Source: a virus. Taken from it: DNA of 64,000 bases. This document shows, one piece after another, positions 41,983 through 51,420 of the stretch. The notes below the pieces were generated by a model. The model ran no database searches. It was not told the origin of the DNA and worked only from the letters and a program-made list of their open reading frames with translations. Numbering within the stretch: the first letter of the stretch is position 1; every line of letters starts with the position of its first letter. Location: positions 1-64,000 of IMG/VR virus record IMGVR_UViG_3300046318_000144; one strand, given 5' to 3'. The position numbers were made by a program, and so were the translations under genes.

Positions 41983-42452
41983 TATGGGATTATTTCTACC
42001 TTATAGATATTTGAAATATTCTGGTCAGCCTTGCCAGCTGTATCAAGTAGTCTTTGAGCAACATTAGTTAGGTAGCGTGCTCCGCCGTCATCGTACTTAT
42101 ATAAAGCATCTAGCACAGCGGTGGCTTCTTCACTAACCTGAGCCCAGTATCTACTTTTTTCTGGAAAAACTAAAGCAGCCGAGTGGTCAGGGCAGCACTC
42201 TTCACAAGGCAAGGCATCACTTCTGAGTTCTTGGCATTCAATCTCTTGAAGTCCATATCTCTTCACAAGAGGACACGTTGAACCGTGGAATATAAGCGAT
42301 ACCCCAACCCTAGACAGAATGTAAGAGCCACTTTCTGTTTTATAGAGTTTAAACTCGATCCATCTAGTGGATCCTTTTTTCCAAGAAGTAGACTCGCCTA
42401 GAAGAGTTCCGTTAAATTGGAGCGTTCTTGCTCCATCACGAACTTCTAGCAT
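41982..42452 (-). CDS. Hypothetical protein with Cys-rich centre
   Basis: 156 residues from ATG 42452, which follows the stop of the preceding gene by one base (TAAAATG); a longer open frame to 42533 is less likely. An N-terminal strand-rich region contains Cys-Pro and a later PCEECCPDH cluster that could bind zinc. The C-terminal helices (EEATAVLDALYKY...) are unassigned. It sits in the replication operon and overlaps the deaminase start. I do not recognise a family. Confidence 0.6.
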   Translation of the reverse strand: MLEVRDGARTLQFNGTLLGESTSWKKGSTRWIEFKLYKTESGSYILSRVGVSLIFHGSTCPLVKRYGLQEIECQELRSDALPCEECCPDHSAALVFPEKSRYWAQVSEEATAVLDALYKYDDGGARYLTNVAQRLLDTAGKADQNISNIYKVEIIP

Positions 42453-42453
42453 T

Positions 42454-42648
42454 TTACTTATCTGACTGCTCTGACTTACCTGAAAGCTCTGCAACCTTGC
42501 TTGTAAGTTCTTCAGTCTTCTTGCGCTCTGCAACTAGCAGGGCCTCAAGCTCTGCTGCAAGACTCATGGCTTTAGACAACTGCTCACGAGTAATTGCAAG
42601 GACATTGTCATAGACAGTTGGCTGGTTATTCTGATTTTGAGTAGACAT
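42454..42648 (-). CDS. Small coiled-coil protein
   Basis: 64 residues from ATG 42648, preceded by GAAAAGAG. After a polar Asn/Gln-rich N-terminus it is one long helix (ALSKAMS-type heptads through LEALLVAERKKTEELTSKVAELSG), likely a coiled coil. A GTG at 42690 would add 14 residues but lacks a ribosome site. Function unknown; it may be the first gene of the deaminase-polymerase unit. Confidence 0.6.
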   Translation of the reverse strand: MSTQNQNNQPTVYDNVLAITREQLSKAMSLAAELEALLVAERKKTEELTSKVAELSGKSEQSDK

Positions 42649-42763
42649 ATATTTCTCTTTTCGTCTTGTAGTGTATTTCAATAATACCACTAATTACAGC
42701 TATGGATGTAGCTAACAGCATAGGAATAGTTAGTAAATCTATCCATTTCTCTTTTAGTAACAC
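42626..42763 (-). CDS. Possible 45-aa single-span membrane protein overlapping two genes
   Basis: Open frame from GTG 42763. A charged LKEKW start, a hydrophobic segment of about 20 residues (LLTIPMLLATSIAVISGIIE) and a basic HYKTKRE tail read like a one-pass membrane protein. It overlaps the 42690-42869 gene by 74 nt and the coiled-coil gene by 23 nt in other frames. Ribosome site weak (GGA). It could be chance. Confidence 0.3.
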   Translation of the reverse strand: MLLKEKWIDLLTIPMLLATSIAVISGIIEIHYKTKREIYVYSKSE

Positions 42764-42869
42764 TGTCCATAACTACAAAGTAGGTTAACACTTCTGGCTC
42801 CCACTTTTTGGAAACTTCGTTAAATACTTCTCCACCAGAGGAGTCTTCTATTTTTTCAATATAGTACAT
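42690..42869 (-). CDS. Hypothetical 59-aa protein
   Basis: Starts at ATG 42869 with an AAGGAA ribosome site 5 nt upstream. The product (MYYIEKIEDSSGG...) is acidic at the start and rich in Tyr/Ser at the end, with no known domain. It lies 8 bp after the stop of the large minor tail protein gene, at the boundary between the structural and replication genes. The ribosome site and start codon are good; length alone gives little statistical support. Confidence 0.5.
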   Translation of the reverse strand: MYYIEKIEDSSGGEVFNEVSKKWEPEVLTYFVVMDSVTKREMDRFTNYSYAVSYIHSCN

Positions 42870-42877
42870 ATTATTCC

Positions 42878-45800
42878 TTAAGCTATCGGAGTTACAGACA
42901 GTGATCGTCTAGAAACGGTTGCTGTATCGGAGTTAGTCTTAACTGCATGCACCAATACATATGAGGTATTAGCTAGACCATTAAATATCCAGAAGCCGCT
43001 ATTGGATGTAGCCACATTTCCAGCGAGTATCACCGATCTAGAGTCATCAGCAGCAACTACTGGAGTAGCTGGTAGAGATGCATGACTATCAGTGTATACA
43101 CCTGAATACTTCCAGATCTCAAACGACGTGGTTAAAGTATTTGTAGAGTTTGTACCATATCCCTCTGTCCCAAAGGATATCTGAGCAGCACCCGTCGGAC
43201 CAGTTTTGAAGTAGACATAGCAAGAATCATCAGTTAAGCGATAATCATCTGGATAAACGCCAGTAAAGAAATTAGCGTAAGCCGTGTCAGTAAATGCTTT
43301 AGTGTAACTGTAGTTAAAGTACACTGCATGGTATCTAGTAGCTATAGAACTAACCACATCATTTATTGGTTTATCAGTTCCTTGATAGGTTTTTGTTGAA
43401 TAATTTAAATCAAAAATAGGCTGATTAGTGTTGCTAGATAGACTGAATGAGTCAGTATTTATAACCACTGAGTCAGAAGAAATTACTACCTCACCTAGGC
43501 TTGACCTAGCATCGTACCAAAGAGAGATGTAGTTATTATCTTTAGTAGTTACCGTACTAGAACCAGAGTAGTCATACAGGTGTTTTCTAGCTACTAGCTC
43601 GATTCCAGAAGATCCATTAGTTGTATATGTACCTACGTAAGGCTTTACATAGCTGTGAATCTGGTTATCGTCAGTACCATAAGAGTACTCAGGGCCAGAA
43701 AATACAGCAGACCAAGTGCTGTAGTATGGCTGGGTACGCTGTATGGGGTCTATAGAAAGATCGGCTACCGATACGTTGGCATTATTAAATAACCCATAAG
43801 ACTCTTCATCAACTACTAGTGAATCTACTCGCAGGTAGGAAGTTTGAGTACTTAAGTCAACGTCAATCCAACGCTTACCAGATTTTACTGATGCTGTATT
43901 TGGATCAGTAACTTCCTCAGCTGCCTCTAGACCATACCAAGAATAAAAGTCTTCATTGCTAGATGCTCCAAAGAAAAAATCATCCTCTGTACTTAGATAA
44001 ACATTATCAATAATGTATCCAGAAGTAGATTTAACATTGGTCTTACTGCCTACAGCAGACACCCAAGCTGGATTTAGAGAAGCCTGACCATTAGGAACTC
44101 CAGACATTCTATATAACCAACCAGGAAATACTACATAGATTGGGACTTCCGCGGCGTATTCATCGGGAGAAAGTTCTTGATATTTTGCATCTATTTTTAC
44201 AGGGTCAAGTTCTAATCCTGGACTCTCTCTGTGAACCCCATTTACACTATCCCACATCATTAGGGGGATGTCATTTCTATAAATATTAGAGGATACTTTA
44301 TATTTTTGATCAGGTTTAGAAGTAAAGTTATAAACCATCAGATCTTCAATAGATACTCTATTTGATGTACTACTGCCAAATTGGATTTTAATTTCACTAA
44401 GATCCATAGCGACGTTAGCGCCTTGTCTAGCTAAAAGACCATAGTGTGCGATATAAGAAGCTGATACTTCTCTATCAGGCTCTAAAGTAAACTCCACATC
44501 AGGGCCTGGTGATGTCCAGGATATTGTTCTATTATCTGCACCAGTAGTGTCTAAAATTACATCGTTAAGAATATCAAAACTAGTATCCTGTTCGATACTT
44601 ATAGCAATCTTATCTCCCTTACTAAATATCTTATAGTCAGAGTATCTTTCAGGTTGCTGAGGGAGAGTTATATAAGCTATGTTATCTACTCGTTTTATAA
44701 CTAACCCACCGAGATTTACATAGTCAGAAGTAACTAAGCCCCAGGGTTTGGTAGGGTCATTATCTAGTGAGTTAGGAAGGTCTGCAAAAAAACTATCCTC
44801 TCTATAGCCATTTACAGCCATATACTGTACACAATGGTAGGAACCACCAAACTCTCTACCATTATTTATAACTAGCGTATTTCCACTAACTGATTCAACA
44901 AACATAATGTCAGTAAGTGGCAATGAACCAAAGTTAAGCCAATCAGCAACTCCATCGTCCCACTGAGGGAAAGTACCATTGCTATCATACTGAGCGGTTA
45001 GATAGTCACTTGAACCATATAGTGCAAAAAATTTATTAAAGACAATAGGGTCACCAGCTTCAAAAGTATGACCAGACGGAACTGTAACATAGATATAGTT
45101 GTCACCCTGAGTGTACTCTATTCCAGGTACTGAAGTATATAGTCCACTACCAGTAAAGTTCCACTCGCTATAAGTATCACCTAAGTAGAGATATTTATTA
45201 TTGTAATTAGCAAAGACATCAAAGTTCAGGTATAAAGATTTTCTACCAGAAACAATACCAAATTTCTTGGTAACTTCCCAGTCAACTGTAGCCACTACAT
45301 AATCATTCTTATCTCCTGACCACGTGACAGCTAGTCCGTACTCACTGGAGCTCTGTAGTGGGGGAGTTATGGTAGTTAGCTGCTTAGTTGCAATAGCAAT
45401 ATTTGTAGTACCAGTGACTGATGTTGACCACCCAGAAGTACTAGAAATAGGGCTATAAGTAGCTGTATTGAATTGTTTATATTCAAAACTTGGATTATTT
45501 ATCAGGTTTAGAGAGCTAGCAGCTACATATTTAACACCTTGACTAGAAAAGTACCCGTAGTCTAGATATGCCCTACCGTAGTCTTGAATGTATAAACCAG
45601 CTATGTCGAGTAGCGACTGAGACACAAGCCCAAAATACTCATCTTCATCAGTTTCGTAGAGGATATCGGCTGATGTCCCTAGAATACTGTATTTAATATA
45701 ATCGTCAGAAGTTTCAATAACCTGTACGGCAACATTTCCAGTACTAAATATAGTGTCATCATCAATATCGACATATACATAGTCATTCACCTCGAAGGTG

Positions 45801-46294
45801 TGGCCTGGTATGTGAATAGTTGCTATATTATTTGTTAGAGATCTTCCAGTAATAGGTACGGTATCTTTAGGAGCAACTTTAAAAAGACCTACATAGAGTC
45901 CGCTAGTCTTACCATCATCACTATCACCTAAGTCTTCACTCTCTAGATATGTTCCAAATAGAGTTTCTCCACCTATGACTCGCTCTACACCGCCAGAGCT
46001 AATATTCCAGTTTCCAATACTTCCAGACTCGGCGTTTATGTCACCGCGAACTAGTACATTTGCAAACTCGGCGTTGCCAGATCCCGATATCCTCCAACCA
46101 GCTAAACCTTCTTGGTAGTTTTCACTCTGAAGAATTGAAGTTGATAGTATTAGCTCGTTAGATAGCGAGGCCCCAGTTATTGAGCCATCAGCTATTGCTG
46201 GTGCTGGTTGGTTCTTTAGTGTTTTTACATCGTGATTTACGGCAGCAATGTATGAACTAAAGCTTCTAGTTCTTCTTACTCTTTTATTCGCCAA
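42878..46294 (-). CDS. Large minor tail / central fibre-type protein
   Basis: 1138 residues. The N-terminal 120 residues include ADGSITGASLSNELILST and GWRISGSGNAEFANVLVRGDI, the pattern of phage minor tail proteins whose stem carries an xGWxIxGxGNAEFxNVxVRG repeat. Beta-rich domains follow, including at least two FCCH-like units (HTFEVNDYVYVDID and GHTFEAGDPIVFNKF). The rest is Tyr/Ser-rich and unassigned. It overlaps the stop of the preceding minor tail gene by 11 bp. Probably the distal central fibre or tail tip, acting in adsorption. Confidence 0.7.
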   Translation of the reverse strand: MANKRVRRTRSFSSYIAAVNHDVKTLKNQPAPAIADGSITGASLSNELILSTSILQSENYQEGLAGWRISGSGNAEFANVLVRGDINAESGSIGNWNISSGGVERVIGGETLFGTYLESEDLGDSDDGKTSGLYVGLFKVAPKDTVPITGRSLTNNIATIHIPGHTFEVNDYVYVDIDDDTIFSTGNVAVQVIETSDDYIKYSILGTSADILYETDEDEYFGLVSQSLLDIAGLYIQDYGRAYLDYGYFSSQGVKYVAASSLNLINNPSFEYKQFNTATYSPISSTSGWSTSVTGTTNIAIATKQLTTITPPLQSSSEYGLAVTWSGDKNDYVVATVDWEVTKKFGIVSGRKSLYLNFDVFANYNNKYLYLGDTYSEWNFTGSGLYTSVPGIEYTQGDNYIYVTVPSGHTFEAGDPIVFNKFFALYGSSDYLTAQYDSNGTFPQWDDGVADWLNFGSLPLTDIMFVESVSGNTLVINNGREFGGSYHCVQYMAVNGYREDSFFADLPNSLDNDPTKPWGLVTSDYVNLGGLVIKRVDNIAYITLPQQPERYSDYKIFSKGDKIAISIEQDTSFDILNDVILDTTGADNRTISWTSPGPDVEFTLEPDREVSASYIAHYGLLARQGANVAMDLSEIKIQFGSSTSNRVSIEDLMVYNFTSKPDQKYKVSSNIYRNDIPLMMWDSVNGVHRESPGLELDPVKIDAKYQELSPDEYAAEVPIYVVFPGWLYRMSGVPNGQASLNPAWVSAVGSKTNVKSTSGYIIDNVYLSTEDDFFFGASSNEDFYSWYGLEAAEEVTDPNTASVKSGKRWIDVDLSTQTSYLRVDSLVVDEESYGLFNNANVSVADLSIDPIQRTQPYYSTWSAVFSGPEYSYGTDDNQIHSYVKPYVGTYTTNGSSGIELVARKHLYDYSGSSTVTTKDNNYISLWYDARSSLGEVVISSDSVVINTDSFSLSSNTNQPIFDLNYSTKTYQGTDKPINDVVSSIATRYHAVYFNYSYTKAFTDTAYANFFTGVYPDDYRLTDDSCYVYFKTGPTGAAQISFGTEGYGTNSTNTLTTSFEIWKYSGVYTDSHASLPATPVVAADDSRSVILAGNVATSNSGFWIFNGLANTSYVLVHAVKTNSDTATVSRRSLSVTPIA

Positions 46295-47519
46295 CTCGGT
46301 CTACCTGCCAATCAACTATCAAAGTCAATGATACTTCTTCGGGGAAAGCTGGATTATTAGGTACTGTCACTGATACGGAGTCTATCTTCCTAACAAATAT
46401 ATCTTTTCTCGGCTCTAATACCGTGTTTAGACGCTGCTTTATAAACTCATCATTAACAACGATGGAGCACCAGTTTCCTGGTTTGTATGTACCAATCAAC
46501 GGGCTTATAGACCCATTAACAGTAATTGATATGTCACTAATCGGTGGTCTAGACTCATACAGATATCTCCTAGCAGTGTTGTGGAAGTCCAACTCGCTAT
46601 CATAGTTACCCCAGCGGTCTACTATGGCTTCTTGACTATTAGTAACGGACCACTCTACATTTTCTGCTCTATCTAAGATAGGCCAGCCATCTCTAAGTAA
46701 ATCGGTGGCAGATGCTGCTGAATAGGTAGCATCTCCACCACCAGACTCATTGCTAGTACCACTTATGAACATTCTTGTAGCAGCATTTTCAGAGCTTTCC
46801 GCAAGACTCAGGTCGATAATATTTCCAGGATATTCAAATACAATTTTGTCAGCACCTAAAATAGATGGGTCAACTACTTGACCAGTAGCTAAGCCTCGAT
46901 ATGTAACCCCTGTAGTGTAGTCTAGGCGCTCAGGGAGTGAGTCAAGATACTCTGTAAGACTCTTAGGCTTGGTAGGGCTTAGTACAAATGTTCTGGTGAA
47001 ATAGGAATCTCCTGCACCGTCAACTACTCTGTTGCACTCTATTCGGTAATCAAAACCATTGAGAGAGTTAGAATACTTCTCTACTACATCTGAAATGGTA
47101 GTTAGCTCAGATCCTCTAATTATTTCATTTTTTGCAACGTCAGAGCTGTAGTCAGTAGTGGAGAAGTCCATACCACCAATACCAGCACTCTGAGTAAACT
47201 CTCCATAGCTTGCAACAAATAGTGTAGGTTCTACAGAAACCATAGGGGATGGGATTATAACTCCGTTATAGTCTTCATCTATAGCATTGTATGAGTATGG
47301 GGCAGCCTTTTCGCTACCAGTAAGTCTGGCTCGAGCAGTATCAGCTATGCCAGTAGCTACTTTTATAGTCCTGGCTCCAATCAAAGTTATAGTTTTTACA
47401 CCATTCAAAGATGAATAAGTGCTAGTAAACCCAGACAAGGTAATTTGATCGCCTACACAGTAGTTGTGGAGCCTGTTTTCTTTAATCCACAGCTGGGCAA
47501 TTCCATTATCGATTTGCAC
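46284..47519 (-). CDS. Minor tail (Tal-like) protein, C-terminal part of a split gene
   Basis: 411 residues if started at GTG 47519, but no ribosome site precedes that GTG and the frame stays open back to 47639. The upstream in-frame residues (SSFTVASSETSVFVSGG) complete a beta-domain begun in the neighbouring frame of the 47594-51379 gene. The sequence corresponds to the C-terminal half of the usual actinophage baseplate/minor tail protein (GFDYRIECNRV..., RRYLYESRPPISDI, DIFVRKIDSVSVTV). It is best read as the continuation of that gene through a -1 frame change near 47612. The joined product would be about 1698 residues. Confidence 0.7.
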   Translation of the reverse strand: MQIDNGIAQLWIKENRLHNYCVGDQITLSGFTSTYSSLNGVKTITLIGARTIKVATGIADTARARLTGSEKAAPYSYNAIDEDYNGVIIPSPMVSVEPTLFVASYGEFTQSAGIGGMDFSTTDYSSDVAKNEIIRGSELTTISDVVEKYSNSLNGFDYRIECNRVVDGAGDSYFTRTFVLSPTKPKSLTEYLDSLPERLDYTTGVTYRGLATGQVVDPSILGADKIVFEYPGNIIDLSLAESSENAATRMFISGTSNESGGGDATYSAASATDLLRDGWPILDRAENVEWSVTNSQEAIVDRWGNYDSELDFHNTARRYLYESRPPISDISITVNGSISPLIGTYKPGNWCSIVVNDEFIKQRLNTVLEPRKDIFVRKIDSVSVTVPNNPAFPEEVSLTLIVDWQVDRVGE

Positions 47520-47593
47520 ATATTCGATATCTAAATTGACATTATTTATAGATGCAATTCCACCAGAGACAAATACTGAGGTCTCCGAACTGG

Positions 47594-50500
47594 CTACAGT
47601 AAAACTACTCGTGTCAGCTGCGTGATAGTGGCTGATGCACTATTGTATCCAGATGGTTCTATGTCATATATGGCTACTTTATCGCCTACTGCAAAATCAT
47701 TGTATGCGTAATAGGTAACAGATGACCCGTCACCAACTGCGGAAGTTATTGTAGCACCCTTAGCTACAGCATATGTAATAGTGTCTTCAGTAGTTTTTAC
47801 TACTCTCCTAGGGCTATTATTGTGACCATAGAATATGCCACCGCGAGTGTATACCCAAACATTGATGTAGTCATTTGCCTCCACACCGTGCGCTGGGCTG
47901 GTGAGCTTGACTAGGTTTGGTCTATCATTGGCTCTATAAACGTTAGCAATATCCTTTACGGTCTGCGAGGAAGATAGATAGTCTAGGTATGCTGTTCCAG
48001 GAGCTTTTTGATACTTATATCCAGAAACTACTTCAGTAGATGTGATACTAGTTCTATCTGGATATACAGCACCAATATTATTCTTCACTACAAAGAACGT
48101 AGCCTGAGCTGATCCATAGGTTCCCGTAGATGAAGACACTACAGTCCATGTTTTGTTTAGCTTAGAGTAGTACTTTCTACTAATATTCTTAAAACCACTA
48201 ATATCTATCAGATCATTTTTAGATATAGAAGGTCTAGCAGTTGTAGTCTGTCGAGGGGTGATATCTACAGTAACAGTCTCTGCGGACACATCAATGCTAG
48301 AAAAATCATATGATATTAGATCATTCTTTATGTAGAACTTTGTAGAGGATTCTACATAAACTACGCTAGCTGTTCCGTTATACATTGATAGGTTTTGGCT
48401 TGTCTCAACTTGAGTTTTTGTTGGGAAGTACACTTCTGCAGCAGGAGTAGCTGGAGTCCAAGACCATGGCTTAGACCATAAATCAGTTTTTATCGAAAAA
48501 GAATAGGTACTAAGTGGCGCGGCATACGCATCATCAGCATCGTAGTAAATATTCCAGTTACCGTTTACAACTGATAAATCTATATTTTTAGGAGATCCGT
48601 TGTATGTACCAGAGACTGTTTCTAAGCCAGATAATTTAATTTTAGCAGCAGATGTCCCAATGTCAGAAGTATCTAATCTATGCCAATCTTCTACAGTCAC
48701 TACTAAGAATCCACTAGCGTAGGTCATATTGGTTATTTTTGAAGTTCTAGCAGGTAGTACGGTAGAGGTAGACGTAGCAGCTGGAAGACCATTTACACTT
48801 ACAACGCTTCCAACTGTTGCATTGTTGGTAGACGCTGTAGTAATTCCCAGAACTCTTTGGTACTTTTTACCGTCACCTAAAGTAGCTTCTAAAGTTCCAG
48901 TTATTGAATTAACATCGTAATTTACAGAACTGCCATATGTATAGTCTCCTACTGCTGTAAATTTTATAAACTTACCTTTAGTAGTCTTATAGAAATCAAC
49001 AGCCTTTATTCTCATCTGCGTACCAGCTGGTGATGCTCCTGCTTGAAGCGGATAGCTGAATGTGTTACTGGTAGCTTCTACAATTTTTACTGGTGCCTGT
49101 TCTGTAGCATAACTGTCAAAGTTAGTACCGTCAAAAGACAATGCCACATAGTCACCAATATTGAAGTCGTGGTCTATGGCAGAAACTTTAGTTAGAGACC
49201 CTACTGTCCTAATCCCACTGAATGGGACCTCTACGATATCCGTGTAACCAATCCTTGACTTGGTGCGGACTATAGTTCCAGTCTTAGCTTTAGCTTTAAA
49301 AGATTTACTAGGACCCTTACTACTGGAGATATTATATGAAATCTCGTCGTAATCAGAAATACTAGTTATGGTTTTACTTCCACCATAAGTTTTATTGTCT
49401 GATTTATCAGCTGCACCAACTGTAACCTTAACTATGTCACCAACCGACATATTGTGCCTAGCACCAGTCTCTAAAGTTATAGTTTTCTTTTTGTTCTTAA
49501 CTTTCATAGAGAGCTTAGAAATATTTGAAACAGCATCAGGCTCTACGGCTTTAGACGATAGCTGCATATTTTCTGGCAGGTAAGTAAACCACCCCATACC
49601 ATCACGAGATGCCGTTGACCCAGATGGGGCATTTTGAATGGCTACATCATCTAACTGTTTACTAAAGCTGACATACCAATACGACCCAGAGACTTCTGGC
49701 TCAGCAAGAATCGGGTACTCTCCATTTAAAAGGCTTATACCAGATATGGAGATGTAATCACCGTCATTGAACTTAGGATTATCATTAAAGTACAAGTAGC
49801 ATATCTCATCTAAAACTTTATACTTAACAATAGTTTTGGGCGATCCCATGGAGACCTGGTCAACCACATGGTATCCGTTATATAGTGGATATTGCCAGTT
49901 TACAGAGTCTACACCGCTAACTTTAATAGTCTCTCCAGCGTAAAAACCATGCCCGTCCGACTGGGGAGTTAGCATAAACTGGGTTATTGGGTATGAAAGT
50001 TTTACAGTATTTTTCTTAGAGTCTTTTACCTTTGACTCTTTAACATTGTACTTTTTCTGAGCATGGTCAGTAATTGGATCAACAAACGTAATAGTTTTAT
50101 TTTTTTGATCTACAGAAGTTAAAACTATGGCATCAATTCCAGATTTTGAGTAATCAAAAGTATTTTTACCACTCTTCCTAGCAGGAGGTTGGTTTTGGAT
50201 AGTTAACTTCACCTTATCGCCTACCTCAAAGGTGTGAGGGGTAGTTAGGGTTAGAGTTACTGTTCCTAGAGTTCTTTTAATTTTTTGTACATTTTTTACA
50301 ATGTACTGAACTATTTCTCTGTAATTTATTAAAGTATTTTTATTGTAAAGATATGTTAAAGGAATCTCTTCTACAACCAGTGCAGTTACTTTATCAGACT
50401 GATTTATTGGGTTTATTAGCTCAAATTTGATAGTTGTATCGTTAGGTACCTCGGACACAACATGAGAACCGTCGAGTAGTTCATCTACGTTAGCTATTGT

Positions 50501-51379
50501 AAATTTTTGACCCTGCACTAAATTATGAGGGGTGTCAGTAGTGATGGTAGCTAAGCCAGAACGAGCTCCAGTAACTTCAAGTTGCTTACTTTGGATATTA
50601 ATTCCAGTCTTAATTCCTGGAGCCAATACCTCATTAGCAAATGATATGCCAGAGAAGTCTTGAAAAGCCTCTTGAATAAGTTCTCTTATGTAGGAGTATG
50701 TATCAATCTGAGTAGTTACAGTTACATTACTGTAGTAGCTGCTAGTTTTTGGTACAGGCAGAGTTGGCATATTTACATATAAGAATGTCTTAGTTGGGTC
50801 ACTAAGCGCAGGTGGGGTGGATGCTTCATCCACAACTTCATAAAATCCACTGTACTTTTTAACTGATTCCTGGACAAATCCAACGTAAACTTTTACTGCT
50901 TTTCCATCTGAATCTCTAGAAGCAATAGGTTTTGGCAAAACTCTATTTTCTAAGGTAAGTAGTACATATCCGCTAGAGGTTTTCTTAGTTGCTGTAGCTT
51001 CGTAGTTGTACGAGTAAGTCTTCCAAATAATTCTACGGCTGAGGTAGCTAGTAAATTCTTGACCTGATACTTCAATACTTCTATCTACTAGAGCATAAGT
51101 TCTATTCCAAATTAAACCGCCCCAGACGCACTCATCTCCGCGCATAATGTAGAGGGCAGTTTTACCTGGAAGTGTTGCAGTGTATAGATCTAAGTTTTCA
51201 GTTTCTGGTGTTATGTATATGGTTCCAGAAAACTCTCCAGGCTCTTTTAGAGATTGACTATAAGAGACATCCTGAAATGGCAACTCATTAAGTACCTTGT
51301 TAGTAGAAATGTCTACTACAAAGTATCTATAAATTGGAGCAGTAATAGTACTCGTAGGTGCTAAATTACTGTCTGGCAT
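47594..51379 (-). CDS. Giant minor tail (Tal-like) protein, N-terminal part, with many FCCH-like domains
   Basis: 1261 residues to its stop. The start (YRYFVVDISTNKVLNELPF, EPGEFSGTIYI, RGDECVWGGLIWNR, VSGQEFTSYLSRR) is the common N-terminal region of actinophage minor tail proteins that follow Dit. The middle is expanded by about eight to ten FCCH-like beta-domains of the form (P/G)H-x-(L/F/V)-x-x-x-D-x-(V/I)-x-(I/V) (for example TPHNLVQGQKFTI, TPHTFEVGDKVKL, DHDFNIGDYVALS, PAHGVEANDYINV). It ends prematurely inside the last such domain; the remainder is in the -1 frame (see 46284). Likely forms the baseplate hub or tip. Confidence 0.75.
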   Translation of the reverse strand: MPDSNLAPTSTITAPIYRYFVVDISTNKVLNELPFQDVSYSQSLKEPGEFSGTIYITPETENLDLYTATLPGKTALYIMRGDECVWGGLIWNRTYALVDRSIEVSGQEFTSYLSRRIIWKTYSYNYEATATKKTSSGYVLLTLENRVLPKPIASRDSDGKAVKVYVGFVQESVKKYSGFYEVVDEASTPPALSDPTKTFLYVNMPTLPVPKTSSYYSNVTVTTQIDTYSYIRELIQEAFQDFSGISFANEVLAPGIKTGINIQSKQLEVTGARSGLATITTDTPHNLVQGQKFTIANVDELLDGSHVVSEVPNDTTIKFELINPINQSDKVTALVVEEIPLTYLYNKNTLINYREIVQYIVKNVQKIKRTLGTVTLTLTTPHTFEVGDKVKLTIQNQPPARKSGKNTFDYSKSGIDAIVLTSVDQKNKTITFVDPITDHAQKKYNVKESKVKDSKKNTVKLSYPITQFMLTPQSDGHGFYAGETIKVSGVDSVNWQYPLYNGYHVVDQVSMGSPKTIVKYKVLDEICYLYFNDNPKFNDGDYISISGISLLNGEYPILAEPEVSGSYWYVSFSKQLDDVAIQNAPSGSTASRDGMGWFTYLPENMQLSSKAVEPDAVSNISKLSMKVKNKKKTITLETGARHNMSVGDIVKVTVGAADKSDNKTYGGSKTITSISDYDEISYNISSSKGPSKSFKAKAKTGTIVRTKSRIGYTDIVEVPFSGIRTVGSLTKVSAIDHDFNIGDYVALSFDGTNFDSYATEQAPVKIVEATSNTFSYPLQAGASPAGTQMRIKAVDFYKTTKGKFIKFTAVGDYTYGSSVNYDVNSITGTLEATLGDGKKYQRVLGITTASTNNATVGSVVSVNGLPAATSTSTVLPARTSKITNMTYASGFLVVTVEDWHRLDTSDIGTSAAKIKLSGLETVSGTYNGSPKNIDLSVVNGNWNIYYDADDAYAAPLSTYSFSIKTDLWSKPWSWTPATPAAEVYFPTKTQVETSQNLSMYNGTASVVYVESSTKFYIKNDLISYDFSSIDVSAETVTVDITPRQTTTARPSISKNDLIDISGFKNISRKYYSKLNKTWTVVSSSTGTYGSAQATFFVVKNNIGAVYPDRTSITSTEVVSGYKYQKAPGTAYLDYLSSSQTVKDIANVYRANDRPNLVKLTSPAHGVEANDYINVWVYTRGGIFYGHNNSPRRVVKTTEDTITYAVAKGATITSAVGDGSSVTYYAYNDFAVGDKVAIYDIEPSGYNSASATITQLTRVVLL

Positions 51380-51420
51380 AGGTCAAATCCCTTACGTACA
51401 AGCGTCTTTATACTACTAGT

